From: Rhabditoides inermis | Taxonomy: Eukaryota > Nematoda > Chromadorea > Rhabditida > Rhabditidae | DNA length: 64,000 nucleotides | Direction: 5' to 3' | Assembly (NCBI GenBank): GCA_963966185.1 | Contig: CAWZYM010000101.1 | Span: 88,501 to 152,500, forward strand | Shown: positions 12,539 through 24,792 of the stretch, in pieces | Layout of the letters: each line of letters starts with the position of its first letter | How positions within the stretch are numbered: position 1 is the first letter of the stretch | The notes under the pieces: generated by a model | The model's database searches: none | The model's input: the letters and a program-made list of their open reading frames with translations, nothing else | Told to the model about the DNA's origin: nothing | Translations under genes and position numbers: made by a program

Positions 12539-12912
12539 ACGTACTATCGCATCATACGAGTGATGCAAATTCCTTATCACAATATCACGAACCACTATGT
12601 CGCTGAGAAAGCAAACACACGAAATCGACTCGACTTCATATGTGTGATATGTCAGGAAGATCCAACGCCTATTTCACTGTTGGGAAAAGTAGTCCTTAGA
12701 GGGGGTTCATCAGTGGGGTTTGATATGTTTATCAGCACATCAATGTTTAGGATGGAATAATAAGGTTCACATCGGAGACGTTGGAGTTCTGAGAGTTATT
12801 CTGAAGAGATTTATCTACTTGGAGGGTTTTTGTATTGGCCATGTTGTATGGGCGCGATCCAATAAAAAGGTAATCGTAGCTGATTCATTATCGTGGTTCT
12901 GCCGTGCATGAA
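12339..12912. other. Intergenic region with GA microsatellite; no gene seen
   Basis: A (GA)n tract lies at about 12496-12538. A short open frame at 12720-12911 ends in KKVIVADSLSWF, which faintly recalls the end of a retroelement RNase H domain, but nothing else supports that. I see no gene here. Confidence 0.5.
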
Positions 12913-13357
12913 TCACAAACACTCTCCTGCGTAAAAGTGTTCATACAAAAATGTGCTTTCAAGCCACTTCCACTTTCTCAAGATCAATCCACCAAAACCG
13001 GGAGATGTAAACACAGCGTACGCATAAAATAATTCATTCGAAGAAATACCACTGTGCATCAAGATCAGTGATAGCTGGAAAAATGAGAAGAACTTTAAGG
13101 AAAAAAAGTTCGTAAAGAACGAGCAGTGGATGGGAAGACAGGAAGACGCCTCTACGGGCGCTACTCCTTCCAGCACCGCCCTCTTCAATGCCCGCATCGC
13201 GCAGAGTCGAACTGCATTCAATGACCTCCTCGAATCGGAGCGAGCCCACATCCACACACACAGACGACCAGCAACAATCTTCTGGAACTCGGCCATTGTG
13301 GCGAGGCCGGTCACCATCACGTGCGCTGGCGGACGCGCCACCTGCAGAGAAGTCAGT

Positions 13358-13430
<73 letters not shown>

Positions 13431-13882
13431 CAGACAGAGAGAAGAGAGAGAGAGAAGAGAGAGAGAAGAGAGAGAAGAGAGAGAGAGAGGTGAGAGAGAG
13501 AAGAGAGAGAGAAATAGAGAAAGATAGAGACTACCCACGTCGTTCTCGTCCACAACCCCCACGAAGAACGGCCGGCTGAGGTCCTCCGTGTGCCAGGAGT
13601 GCGCACTGACAGGATGTGAAGGCGGTAGGCGCCACCCACAGACGACAGCTCGATGCACTTTACCGGAACACAGTGCTCCTAAACAGAATATTCTTCCTTT
13701 CTCTCTCTCTCTCCTCTCTCTCACCCACCTCGTCCACTCTGAACAGCGTGCTGTTGAGCAACCGCCTGGTCGTTGCTAGGTCAGCGTCCTCGCAGGGAAA
13801 CATCCACGAATCGGCCCTGCGCCCCACAGCCCGAGCACGACTTGCCCATCAGGAAAGAGGAGAGGGTAGATGAGTAGCGCTG

Positions 13883-13935
<53 letters not shown>

Positions 13936-14669
13936 GCCTACCCTCTCCCTCTCCCTGGTGGATTGCGCGGTGCAGCATCTCTCCAGAACGCAGACAGGGG
14001 GGTCGACGCTCACAAGCCGTCCCAGCATCGCGTGCATAGACACGGCGACCTTGTACCGCTTCCGCGCCACTATACCCAGCGACCTCGGCGTGTCCGAGTC
14101 GCACACCTGAAAATGTCAGCCTTCTCAAATCATGCGACGTCAGTTAATTCCTCGTCGAGCTGCACTCACCGATACACTGCTGATAGGACTGCAGACAGAC
14201 AGAAGACAGACAAACGCGCCTTGTTCCCCCCGGTAGACTGCTTGCGTGAGGTGCGGGGAGCGCGCGTGGTGCACCAGCGCATCACCTCTTTCGCCATGCC
14301 CTGAGAAGCAAATGCAACGATCCGCGCTGCTTGCCGCCACTATCCGCAGTGCCATGCAGTGTTCGGGTGCTGCCTAAACATGTCTGCCTTCCCCGGTTCT
14401 CCCTCCCTCTCTCTCCCTCTCTCCCAACCTGTATGCCTTCTGCAGCTCGTGCACGTCATCGCCCTCCGCGGACACTTCCGCGTCTGAGTGTTCACATCAA
14501 TCAGTCTGGGCCAGTCCATTATGTTCATATACTCGTGTATGTCACGGCAGACAAACATTTTTCGAAGCATCATCGAGATCAATCGCACCTGGCAGGGAGT
14601 AAGCGACGCGCGGGGCAGGTGGAGGCTCGTCCTTGGTGACCTCAACACAAGCGCCAGTCGTCTGAAACA

Positions 14670-14707
<38 letters not shown>

Positions 14708-15007
14708 TACATACCTCATACACGATGAACACATCTCTCAACAGTCCCTCGGTCACGCCCAGCTCACAAAAGACGAGACATCCAGGTTTCGTAGTCCTTT
14801 TAGTCCTCACGACTCCGCAGTCACTGCACGAGCCATATCGTCCTTCACAGCTGATGGTCTGAACGACATTCTCTCCCTCTCTCCCCCTCTCTCTCCCTCC
14901 CTCCCTCTCTCTCTCTGTCTCTGTCTCTGTCTCTGTCTCTGTCTCTGTCTCTGTCTCTGTCTCTGTCTCTGTCTCTGTCTCTGTCTCTGTCTCTGTCTCT
15001 GTCTCTG

Positions 15008-15043
<36 letters not shown>

Positions 15044-15090
15044 TCTCGGCGAGGTGCGCCGAGTGGGCCGGATGCGTCAACTTGCGCAGG
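12913..15090 (-). CDS. Unidentified multi-exon gene with cysteine-rich N-terminal exon
   Basis: Several open blocks with good splice sites lie in order on the minus strand. 14715-14858 (48 codons) contains the Cys-x2-Cys pair CSDC and [18 protein letters not shown]. 14587-14661 reads [19 protein letters not shown]. An exon near 14440-14480 contains [12 protein letters not shown] block near 14290-14370 contains [15 protein letters not shown]. 13942-14106 (55 codons) reads [20 protein letters not shown]. Further blocks are at about 13735-13820 ([19 protein letters not shown]), 13548-13605 ([19 protein letters not shown]) and 13278-13348 ([18 protein letters not shown]). Introns carry GA/CT tracts that give false low-complexity frames. 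I could not fix the start, stop or full chaining and do not recognise the family. Confidence 0.5.
13358..13527. repeat. GA-rich microsatellite block
   Basis: About 170 bases of (GA)n with interspersed A and C lie in an intron of the unidentified gene, immediately after a minus-strand acceptor-to-donor boundary. The long arginine/glutamate open frames here are artefacts. Confidence 0.9.
14910..15048. repeat. (TCTCTG)n hexanucleotide tandem repeat plus CT tract
   Basis: About nineteen near-perfect copies of TCTCTG lie between about 14914 and 15027 and are followed by a CT run. The hexamer differs from the plain CT repeats elsewhere and produces false DRDRDR/TETETE frames. Confidence 0.95.
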
Positions 15091-15321
15091 GTTGAGGGAC
15101 ACCAATTCAGAATCAGAATGTTTATCTCGAATCAAGTAGCACAGTACAATTATGTAAATTACGGCAAGGTTACGGTAAAATACAAAAATGCAACGCCTAC
15201 TGCGAGTCCCAATAATACGGATTTCGGTACTCCCGAAGATGCGTACGTGCTATGACACCAATTCGCCCACCACTGGCTGCCAGCGCGGCTCGGCCGCTCG
15301 AGCCGCCATCGCAAAGGCGAA

Positions 15322-15566
15322 GGGAGGTTCTAAGATGCATTTTATGTAAAACTTTACCCACCCCCACCTTTTCTGTCCAACTCTCTTCAGCGCCCCATAC
15401 TCTCTTGGGTAAAGTTTCGGGCGTGGGTAAAGTATGGTCAAAGTTTGGGCTCAATCAGTTTCAAAACGTGGCCCCCATTCCAACAGCGAGAAACTTGAGG
15501 CAAAAATAGAAACTTCACCCTTCTTTCGATCCATAACCTGGGTCAAATTTCATCTTAGAACCTCCC
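15322..15566. mobile_element. MITE family C, copy 1 (TIR GGGAGGTTCTAAGAT)
   Basis: A 245-bp element begins GGGAGGTTCTAAGATG and ends CATCTTAGAACCTCCC, giving a 16-bp terminal inverted repeat. A diverged full copy is at 47459-47714. The interior is non-coding, with shared blocks such as ACTTTACCCACCCCCACC. The flanking trinucleotide GAA may be a target duplication. Confidence 0.8.
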
Positions 15567-15597
15567 GAAATGACGCGTCCCGGAACCGGCAATCAGA

Positions 15598-16540
15598 TAC
15601 AGTGGGTGGGCAAATCAGTCAGCCGCCAGTAGAGAGCGCGCAGAGTGCGAGGCGGCTAAATCGATAGACATGCGAGAGCACGCGAATAAATTCACATTCA
15701 AACTTTCGCGCGCGCAATTTTCAAATGTATGACGGCTGAGCGGAGTGGTGGCGGAACTTAATATTCCCTGGACTGTAACGCTCACGTTCTCACGTCATCC
15801 TTCCAAAACACAGAAATTATGCCAGCTGCCAAACACCACCCTGTACACAGACTTGAACCAATATCTCTACATAATTTTTTTTATTATTTGCGCACCCTAT
15901 TGCGAATCGTGACAGGACCAATTTACATATATTCGAAAATAGAAAAATTGTTCAACAAAAAATGTAAAATGTAAATTCGAATTTTATCAACTCATTTAGT
16001 GAAACATTGCATAACGACATGTTCACTCCTAGTCATTTCACAACCCATCCCGCAGCCAGGCCGCCGCATGATCGGTTCGTGAATCACTGTCTCTCGCACG
16101 TGACGTGTGTTGTCACTAGTTTGTTATTTATTTGTGAACTACTTTATCTGCTTTGTCAATTCCTCATTGTTTATCCGCTCCGTTTCCAGTGCTTTCATCT
16201 GCCAGCCGCCGATTGCGGCTCATCCAACTCATCCTCTCCTGCCTCTTTCTCACGCCTCGCGGCACACGCATATCGTGAGTGATCGATACACACACACATG
16301 TCGATCTGTACGCATTCGTTCCACACTCGAAACAAGACACAGCACACCTACTCACTCTACAATCCAGGGAATATTTAGTTCCGCCACCACTCCGCGCGTC
16401 CGTCCTGCATTTTAAAATTGCGCGCGCGCGAAAGTTTGAATGTGAATTTATTCGCGTGCTCTCGCATGTCTATCGATTTCCTCACACTCTGTTCACTCTC
16501 GCTCTCTATTGGCGGCTGACTTATTTGCCCACCCACTGTA
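15598..16540. mobile_element. Foldback MITE with TA target site (Tc1/mariner-like ends)
   Basis: Inverted arms of about 178 bp (15600-15777 and about 16364-16538) begin CAGTGGGTGGGCAAAT and are flanked by TA on both sides. The arms share blocks such as CGATAGACATGCGAGAGCAC and TGGTGGCGGAAC. CAGT ends and TA duplication fit Tc1/mariner-type transposition. The roughly 590-bp centre shows no transposase. It lies upstream of the CNNM gene, whose first exon was not found. Confidence 0.85.
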
Positions 16541-16871
16541 TATAGTAGTGCGAGAGTATGAGTAGTTCTTGGATGCACACGGTGAGTATACGTGGAACAA
16601 TCGCTCGTAGCACTGGTCCTATCTGCTGTCCTCCTCGTTTGTTTTATACTCCGGCCGGCGACGCCCCACCCGCCCCCCGCATTTAGCAACCGACTGTATT
16701 TCGACACACACTCTCCCCATTTGTCAATGATTGACAGTTTTTTTAATAGATAATTTTGGGTGCACTGTGTTTCTCCCAGCGCTCAGCCCTTGTGGCGTAC
16801 CGTAGCACTCGTTGTTTAGTAAGAATATAGCGGTTCTGAATAAATGATTGATTGATTGTACTTGGGTGCAG

Positions 16872-19205
16872 GATCGCGGGAGTGAGCAATGTGGACAACC
16901 CGAAAATCGTCTCGCCCTCCAAATTCCAGGTGCTTGGATAGCGTGTGACCATACAAGGAAGTAGCGTACAGGTGGTGATGTACGGCTACATGCTGCCGCT
17001 CGACAACTGGTACCACACCACCGACTCCAAGTGTCATTCGAACGTGGGTTGACTACGGTACTTTCGGACTACTGTACTTTCAAATCGTTTCATTCAGAAC
17101 GCGAATAAAGTTGACATTGCTGATGGAAAAGTGTACGCGGACGCTTCAGAGGATGATCTCGATGGAATCAGCGCTGTCATTCTTACGGTACAAGGAATAT
17201 CGTATTCCGGGATACTGAAATAGTACTGTACTTTGAATTGCAGCTGCATACGAGCAGTGTATCAGAGGGACGGAAAACAAAGATCTGCAATTCTGCTGCC
17301 GAATGGGCAGAGGGCCCGGACTCTCTGACCACTCAAATAGTGAGGCGTCTCTCTATGATATCTCTCATATGTAAATCACAGGTTCCGCCCACTGACTTCA
17401 TCGTGGAACCTGCCGTGATATACTACGAGTTCTTTGCCATCGCCACTGTCCTGGTACGTTTCACCAGCACCACATTCACTCCACATCCACCCTAATTGGA
17501 ATCACCGCAGTCCTATCCGACCTATCGTATAGGTTCTGCTGTCGGGTGTCTGCTCGGGTCTGAACATGGGGTACATGTGTCTGTCGGTGAAGAACCTACA
17601 ACTGATCGTATCCTCACAGGGACAGTCGGATGAGGAGAAGAAAGAGAGGGTGAGATAGAGAGGGGAGAGAGAGGGAGAGAAAGAGAGAGAGAGAGACTGC
17701 CTGCAGGCATTCGCCGCCAACATCCTGCCCTTCCGCCGGCGCGCCAACCAGCTCATCTGTACGTTCGCCATCGCCAACACCCTCCTCAACGTCATCTGCA
17801 CCAACCTCTTCGACAAGGCCATCGAGCCGGTGCCGTGTCTCCGCCCCCCTCACCCCGCCCATCTAATAAGCCCCGCCCCCTTCGCAGCTCTGCCGCCCAC
17901 AGCTCGCCAAAATCATCTCCACAGTCGTGCCCACCTTGCTCATCGTCGTATTTGGAGAGATCCTGCCGCAGGTGGATTACCGTACTTTTGTTCAAAGTAC
18001 AGTAATCTAGGCGTTGTGCAACCACCGTGGTCTCGCCATTGCCGGCCGTTCGTACATCTTCACACAAATTCTCTTCCTCATCTGCTACCCGCTCGCCTGG
18101 CCGATATCTCGAATCATAGACTACACACTAGGCAGAGAGGTGAGTATCGATATGTGGAAACATGTTGTTCGGCATGAATAAAGAGAAAATTCGTTTTAAC
18201 ATTAGTTTCGTAACTGGGAACGGAACATGGCAAAACGTTTTGCCCCGAACCGGGATCTCTCCCAACTGAGCTATCGAGGCTGTGTATCGGGTATCGAGGC
18301 AATGCAACATGCGACCTGAAAGAATGATGAAATGAAACAAACGTAGTTTTCTGTTTATTTCCTTTCTGTTTCCGGTTCGTGAGTACTACACTGAAGAACA
18401 ACTCCAAGCACTCCTCTGTAAAATGCTCAATGAAAAGGCTCCGGAAAATGCCGGTATGAGATTACTGCATTTCGAAAACGTTTTTAAATTTCAGCCATGG
18501 CGAATCGCGTGGTTGCTTTCGAAAAGAAAAACGTCGGAATGTTGATGACGAAAATCGAGGACACATTTCTGCTCAGTAGCAAGGATAAACTGACTATGGA
18601 CGTGAGCGATTCGCGCTCCGCCCCACAAAGCCACGCCCATTTAGAGACTGGTGACGATTGTGGAAAAGGGATACACTCGCATCCCTATCTACATTGGCAA
18701 CAACATCAGCGATATTCGCTTCATGCTCAACGTCAAGGTAATCGATAGATCATTCAATAGATAATCGATTAATAGGATCTCATCAAAGTCAATCCCGATG
18801 ACAACGTGCGCATCTCAGATCTGCTCAAGGAACTGCACCAGGCGGCGAACGTAAGTGAAGGCTCCGCCTTCTCCAGCCCCGCCCTTTAAGGTCCGGTTTG
18901 TGCTCGAGGACATGAACGCCAAGGTGCTGATGAATCAGATGAAGAGAGGTGAGCGATTAGTCGATAATCAATCGATAATTGATCGATATCAGGCGAGCAT
19001 CATCTCTGCGTGGTCGTTCGCTTCGTGTCGCGCCAGTACCGCATCGTCGGACTCATCTCGCTCGAGGACATTATCGAGGAAGTGTTCGGAGACATTGAGG
19101 TACGCCACGCCCACACAGACCACGCCCCTCACCGATCTTTCTAGGACGACTCTGATATGACGTGTGCGAATAGGAGGAATGGAGTGCATAGGTGAGAGGG
19201 AGGGA

Positions 19206-19243
<38 letters not shown>

Positions 19244-19506
19244 CACTTTCTCGTCCAGGGACCAGGACGTGCTGGACTGGTTCCGTCGCTCGACCCGTCA
19301 CGACGGCGCGTGCCACAATCCCGGCGGCTGCGAGATCGACTCGGTCGCCAAGCAGCTCAGGATCATTCAGGTACTGTAGCTACTGTAGCAACCGTACTTT
19401 GGGTACTGTAGTTTGTGAGATTACTGTTCACTCACATTTTCAGCAACTTTTGCACCAGTGTCCGGGGCTGCGCGAGATGGGATACAATGTGTTGAGGTAA
19501 CTCCAC

Positions 19507-19562
<56 letters not shown>

Positions 19563-20591
19563 GTGGCGACTGGCCGACTGCGCCAACTCCCCTCCCCCTC
19601 CCTCTTTAGATGTCGCCACCTACTCGACTCGTTCCAGCTGCTCCACCACCCCTTCGGCAACCTGGTCAACAAGGGCGACACTCTGCTGTGAGTCTGTTCG
19701 ACCGCTTTCCGTTGTAGTTGTGTTCGTGTCCCGTGTTTGCTCGAAGGAGGACTCTCTCCCATTGCAGCTGTCTGACCGTGATCACTCGGGGCGACCTGGA
19801 GATTGCCGGTGTCAAAACAGCCACGCCCCACGTGGTGAGCAAACCGTGTCTGCGGAATCGACCCAGCGCGTTCTCTCCCTCCTCGTCCCTTTCCCCCCAT
19901 TTTCCTGTCCAGATCGGGTGCGAGCTGACCGACCTTCTCTACAAGGAGTGCGTCGCCCAGGACAACGACATTGAGAAGGTCGGTTCGGTTGTGCTGCTTC
20001 CATACCACTCTGCTTCACTGGCGCCTCGAATTGTGTTGTTTTCAACGTTCTATTAGTTCTCTGCGAGTTTCTGGATAGGTTTGGTTCTGTTTGGGAGCTT
20101 TGAGCTCTGGTTTCCTGGTCTCCGATTCTCTGGTTCCTGGTTCCATCTTGTCCTTCAGAGCTGTTCGATGATCCGCGTCACTTCGGCGCACGACGTCTAC
20201 CTCAAGGGCGGATCGTACTTCCAGGTACAGTAGTTTACGGATACAGTTATCCTGAACTGTTTGAAACCCTGAGTGCCTGAGTCCATTACACTAACCTCAT
20301 GCTGAATAGAGTAAAAAAAATTCTAGTTTCTTTTCTTCTAGTTTCTTTTCCATAGCCTTTCCTAAACACCTCGAAAAAGACACTTCGAAGACCGTAGAGA
20401 TTCCTCTATTCAGATTCCTCTTCATCAGATTATCAATGTGCTCATCAAACTGCAGTCGCGAGAGGTGCAGAAGGAGGTGATCGATCGATAATATTTTGAT
20501 AAATCATTGATTCGATTTCAGTTCGTGTTCGTGCAGGACGCCACTGAAGAGGATGTGTCGTCTCCGAAGAATACGGTAGAGAGAGAGCGGG

Positions 20592-20641
<50 letters not shown>

Positions 20642-21011
20642 AGGAGAGAGACTTTCTCTTTCAGCCCTTCTCTCTTCGCAACCTCTGCTACGGCAGTGAG
20701 CGTGAGATTAGCGCGTTTTCGGACAGCCAGTTCGTGCGAACGATACGATTCGACAAGTGAGTACTCGACAGTAACAAATACAACGAGTAACTACACTACA
20801 GTAATCACCTACCTAATATGTACAGTAACAGCACAGTTCCACGTTTCAACTTACCGTATATCTAGGTCTATGTGGTCGGGCGAGGGCGACGATCAGCAAG
20901 AGTTCACTGCAATCGGACGGGGAGGAGAGGAGGACGGGAGCCCGCCACGGTAGAGAGAGAGAGAGAGAGAGACAGAGAAAGAGAGAGAGAGAGAAAGAGA
21001 GAAAGAGAGAA

Positions 21012-21060
<49 letters not shown>

Positions 21061-21316
21061 TAGAGAGAGAGAGGAGGGGAAAGCGAACGGAAGATCTTCC
21101 CATTCCAGCAGGCTGCACAACCGTATACTGCCCGAAGAGGAGGAACTGCTGAAGGTACATTATAGATTCGTTTATTGATTGATTATCGATTTCTTAGCGC
21201 TCACTGATGGACGTTGTGCCACGCAAACCAGCCACTACAACGCCTGTCAACACCAAGGACACTACAACGATAAACACGAAGGATACGGTAGGTCATCTCT
21301 CTTCCCCTCTTCCCTC

Positions 21317-21349
<33 letters not shown>

Positions 21350-21697
21350 AAGAGTGCAGTTCAGGTGATGACGGCGTCTGACGACATCAACAAGGAGCAG
21401 CGCAAGCGGGAGAAGGAGCAGAAGGAGAAGAGTCGCGACGCCAAGAGTGAGTACGGTAGATGACAGTGATAGAGCACAGTAAAGATCACTTTCTCTCTCT
21501 CTCTCTCTACCGTTTAGTAGTCAAGTTTAGTTGAGTTTAACTTAATCTAGAGTATACCTTGAATACCATAAACTCCGCGAGCATTGTTCTACAGTCATCT
21601 AAACACAACATTGTGGTATACGCCGATTCAGGCGGGAATAAGAAGGAGAAGGAGCCACATAGCAAGGACAAATCGAAGAACAGGAGCAGGGACAAGG

Positions 21698-21743
<46 letters not shown>

Positions 21744-22139
21744 CCTCTCTTTCTAGGAGAAAGATCAGAAGGAGAAAAGTCGTGATAAGGAGAAGGAGAA
21801 GAGCCGGATCGGATCAAGGAGAAGAGCACGCAAGAGAAGAAAACCGAAACGGAAGAGTGCAGAGAAAGTGGTACGTAAAAATCACGTTTATAAGAAAATC
21901 ATTTCAATTCAGACTCCGAATCAGTCACTGAAAACGCAGACCACTCCCAATGGATCGTTTGAGGTATGCGATCTCATCCCTATCTATTCTTTCTCTCTCT
22001 CCTTCTCCTCTCTCTCTATCTCTCTATCTCTTCTCTCCCCCTCCTTTTCATCAGTCTTTTCTAGTCTGCCATCAACAACAGCAAACGCACTCCCGATAAG
22101 AAGAAGGAAGGTAAAACATATACACCCGTCAAGTTCTGA
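16872..22139 (+). CDS. CNNM-type metal (Mg2+) transporter, about 33 exons; 5' end not resolved
   Basis: This is a cyclin M/ancient conserved domain protein, a membrane transporter or regulator of magnesium efflux. The first clear exons are 16872-16929 (IAGVSNVDNPKIVSPSKFQ), 16972-17043 and 17098-17187, which form an extracellular N-terminal domain. The upstream signal-peptide exon was not found. The DUF21 transmembrane domain follows (GVCSGLNMGYMCLS, CTFAIANTLLNVICTNLF, VFGEILPQALCNHRGLA, PLAWPISRIIDY). Next comes a Bateman/CBS pair (GYTRIPIYIGNNISD and VGLISLEDIIEEVFGDIE), then a cyclic-nucleotide-binding-homology domain (HPFGNLVNKGDTLLCLTVIT). The tail is Lys/Glu/Arg-rich and ends KTYTPVKF before TGA at about 22137. 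An AATAAA lies near 22239. A tRNA-derived fragment sits in one intron and GA/CT tracts abut many splice sites. Confidence 0.9.
18170..18320 (-). repeat. tRNA-derived SINE-like fragment in a CNNM intron
   Basis: On the minus strand GCCTCGATAGCTCAGTTGGG (A box/D arm) is followed almost directly by CCCGGTTCGGGGC (B-box-like). The anticodon arm is missing. An AT-rich tail follows, with TTTATTCATGCC. The missing arm rules out a functional tRNA and fits a truncated tRNA-derived repeat. Confidence 0.55.
19510..19560. repeat. (CT)n tract against a CNNM splice donor
   Basis: About 50 bases of perfect CT follow the donor GTAACTCCACG by a few bases. It is typical of the CT or GA runs in this gene's introns, which also occur at 19208-19240, 20577-20640, 20953-21072, 21330-21350 and 21708-21740. 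Confidence 0.95.
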
Positions 22140-22370
22140 TTAAACTATTATATATTTTTAAACTTAGCTTATAAGTTTAATCTTACAGTTACTTATAACA
22201 ATTGTGTGTAAACAACATATTTTACGTCCGCGTTGTGAATAAATTCTTACTCTACTCTTCCTCTCACTCTCTCACACAAAAAAAATATGAAATTACGGTA
22301 CTTGCGAAAACAATTGACAAATGTGCTCTCCGAGAGTTGTGGAGGGGTCGAGGACCATCTGCTGACAAAG

Positions 22371-23062
22371 TTTAAAGGTAATGTACCCTCTGAATCTGGG
22401 TGTATGCGTGGATATAACATGTCATTGTTTACGATTTAATGTGTATATTATGATAATGAAAATATATAATCTGAAACAATTGAGTTTTAAAAATCATTTA
22501 AATATTGGAGTGAGAAATCTCAGAATCTATTAACTTTTAATCAGCTTTGGCGTGTGTGCACAATTTGCACGAAGTTACACAATTTGGCCACACCATCAGC
22601 TGATTCATTCAAGACAATTTATTTGCATTTGTTTTTATTGTTTTATAAGTCATTGTTACTTTAAATAATTTTTTGAATATTTTTCTTTTTAAATGTTTAT
22701 CTTTGTAGTTCATCCTCGCAACCCCGATTTCTACACTCATGACAGATCTAAGACAGGACTCGAACCGGCGAGGTCTGTGCCACTACGGCGCACACACGCA
22801 TTGAGCCACATAGTAAAGTGAACGAGCTTCTTTCGTCTGGGAGTATGTGTTCTATCGCCAGTTCTGCAGTATTGAAGAGTTCAACGAAATGGGAGTCGTG
22901 GTGGGACCAATTTTGAGTTTGAAAAAAATGTTGCAACAGCGAGTTGCAACATTTGAAAGCAACGGATAATCGTTGTTCTTTCTCACAAATCGATCGATAT
23001 TTGGGTTAATATGATTCTTTCGATCATTCCGAGTCGAAAATAAGTCGCCAGTGTACCTTTAA
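22371..23062. mobile_element. Putative 0.7-kb element with AAAGGTA-type ends
   Basis: The left end TTTAAAGGTAATGTACCCTCTGA and the right end, read in reverse as CTTAAAGGTACACTGGCG, resemble short terminal inverted repeats. The left end recurs at about 30819 (TTTAAAGGTAGTGTACCCTC). A tRNA-like segment lies inside. No coding frame is convincing. Confidence 0.45.
22753..22808 (-). repeat. tRNA-like fragment (A and B boxes, no full cloverleaf)
   Basis: The minus strand reads TGGCTCAATGCGTGTGTGCG and then GGTTCGAGTCCTG, good matches to A and B boxes. The anticodon region is not foldable into a standard tRNA. It is probably a tRNA pseudogene or SINE head inside the surrounding element. Confidence 0.4.
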
Positions 23063-23065
23063 GAG

Positions 23066-23245
23066 GCGGTCAGTCTCTTCGAAAACATATCCAAAGAAAT
23101 TCGAAGGCGTTGCAAGGCTATTGCAAGTAATCCGAAGTCGTATGAACTCGTTAAGAATAATTCGAAGGCAAATCGCAACGCATATCGCAAAACATGTCGG
23201 AAGTAGTTTGATGGCAATTCGAAGTCGTTTGAAGAGACTGACCGC
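23066..23245. mobile_element. 180-bp MITE with TIR GCGGTCAGTCTCTTC
   Basis: The element starts GCGGTCAGTCTCTTC and ends GAAGAGACTGACCGC, a perfect 15-bp terminal inverted repeat. Its interior is made of short GAAG/TCGAA units such as AATTCGAAGGC. A related right end (AAAGAGACTGACCGC) closes a CTTCGGAAT-rich block at about 24170-24352. Confidence 0.75.
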
Positions 23246-23426
23246 TACGTTCTATTCTCTATTCTCTATTCCACTTTTCCATTCCGCTCCTACTCCCACT
23301 GACATTGTCGAGAACAGCGAATCCGCAGCAGTAGCGCCCGTGTTGGAGACACGGCAGCTTCTTCCACTCGCCGTCGACCAGCATCTAGACAAGCACCCAC
23401 GGCCCGGATAGTTGCTCAGCGCGCCC

Positions 23427-23473
<47 letters not shown>

Positions 23474-23997
23474 CACAGGCCGCTTTGCGAGTGAATGGGC
23501 GCGTAGCGATTTCAGTGAAGAAATTATCGCGCTCTAGCGCTTGCTGGTAATTCGCAGTGGAGCTGGCGCGTCGCGTGCTTGCGGTGCGGTCAGTGCGAGC
23601 GCCACTGTCCAACTATCCGAACCGTGGCACCATTCTCACTTACAGACAAGATTGTCCGTTCATTTTGCAATCATTTTGCTTAGAAGCATTGCACGTTTCA
23701 CCCTTCACATAGACTACACATTTGTAACCAATACCTCTATTTTCATAGCTTCACCTGAACATCTTGTTTTCCATATTCGCGCCCACCGGCGATCAGGAAT
23801 CGATCGTCGCACCCAAGCAACCACGAGCCTATGAGAGATGGAGTAGGGTGTTGGGATGACACTTCGGAATGCCTTGTTACCGAAAAAAAAACTGGCCGCA
23901 TCTTCACTGAAACACTTCAGAGGCAGGCTAAGGCGCGCCCGCAAGTAGCTCGCGGTGGCGGCGCATCTGGCTGCCGAGGCTGGTTCATCGTTCCCTA

Positions 23998-24115
23998 GGG
24001 ATTACGGTAGGAGAATGATTTGTCCTGCATTCTCCCCTCAGAATTACGGTAGGAGAAAAAATTGACCTGCATGCCTTCCTTAGAATTACGGTAGAAGAAT
24101 AATTAGATTTCTCAC
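23998..24115. repeat. Three-unit tandem repeat with motif ATTACGGTAGGAGAA
   Basis: Three units of about 45 bases each contain GATTACGGTAGGAGAA or GAATTACGGTAGGAGAA (last unit AGAAGAA), followed by TTG-CCTGCAT-type spacers. The same core occurs in reverse at 36483-36520 and in tandem at 63855-64000. Confidence 0.8.
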
Positions 24116-24792
24116 CTGGAGTACGAAAGGAAAATGAAATTCGAAGATCGTCAAGGCTATAACCGAAAGTGTTGTTGTTGAAGTTGTGATCGTTTCTTCG
24201 AAACCGAATGCCCTCGAAACACTTCGGAATTGTCCTTCGAATCGCCCCCAGAACACCCCCGAATTGCCGTCGGAATACTCCCGAACACTTCGGAATGCTT
24301 TACTATCCCTTCAAAGCACTTCGGATTAGTTTCCAAAGAGACTGACCGCACCTTTAGCGTAGGAGAGGCAAACCGATCCAAAACACCACATTTCGAAGAA
24401 ACACGGGACGAAAGGGAAATGAGGCTAGGAGATGAGGGAAATGATTGCTACGATGATCACGTGAACACGAATACTTGGGAACCGTAAAAAGAAAGGTTAC
24501 ACAAATATTACGAGATCATCGATTTCTGAATCTTTCGAGAAGACTTTCCCGGAGAGACTGCAAATCGCGTCCGAATTAGTACTAAGAGAGCTACAAAAAT
24601 ATCAGCATCCAGCACATTTGCATAGCCACATCTTTTTTCCATCGACTTCCTTGTTGCAACTGCTACACTCCATTCGATGTTTGAACCGACAGCATTCCAG
24701 GTAAATATTTTCCACAGTCACACCCGTTCCAGTGATATGATAAGGATGACGAGACACTCCACGTGACGCCTGGGAGTCCCTCTCTCAGAACG

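Noticed and set aside
12720..12911. Possible retroelement RNase H tail (VADSLSW)
   Set aside because: Only about ten residues resemble the family and no other reverse transcriptase or RNase H motif is nearby.
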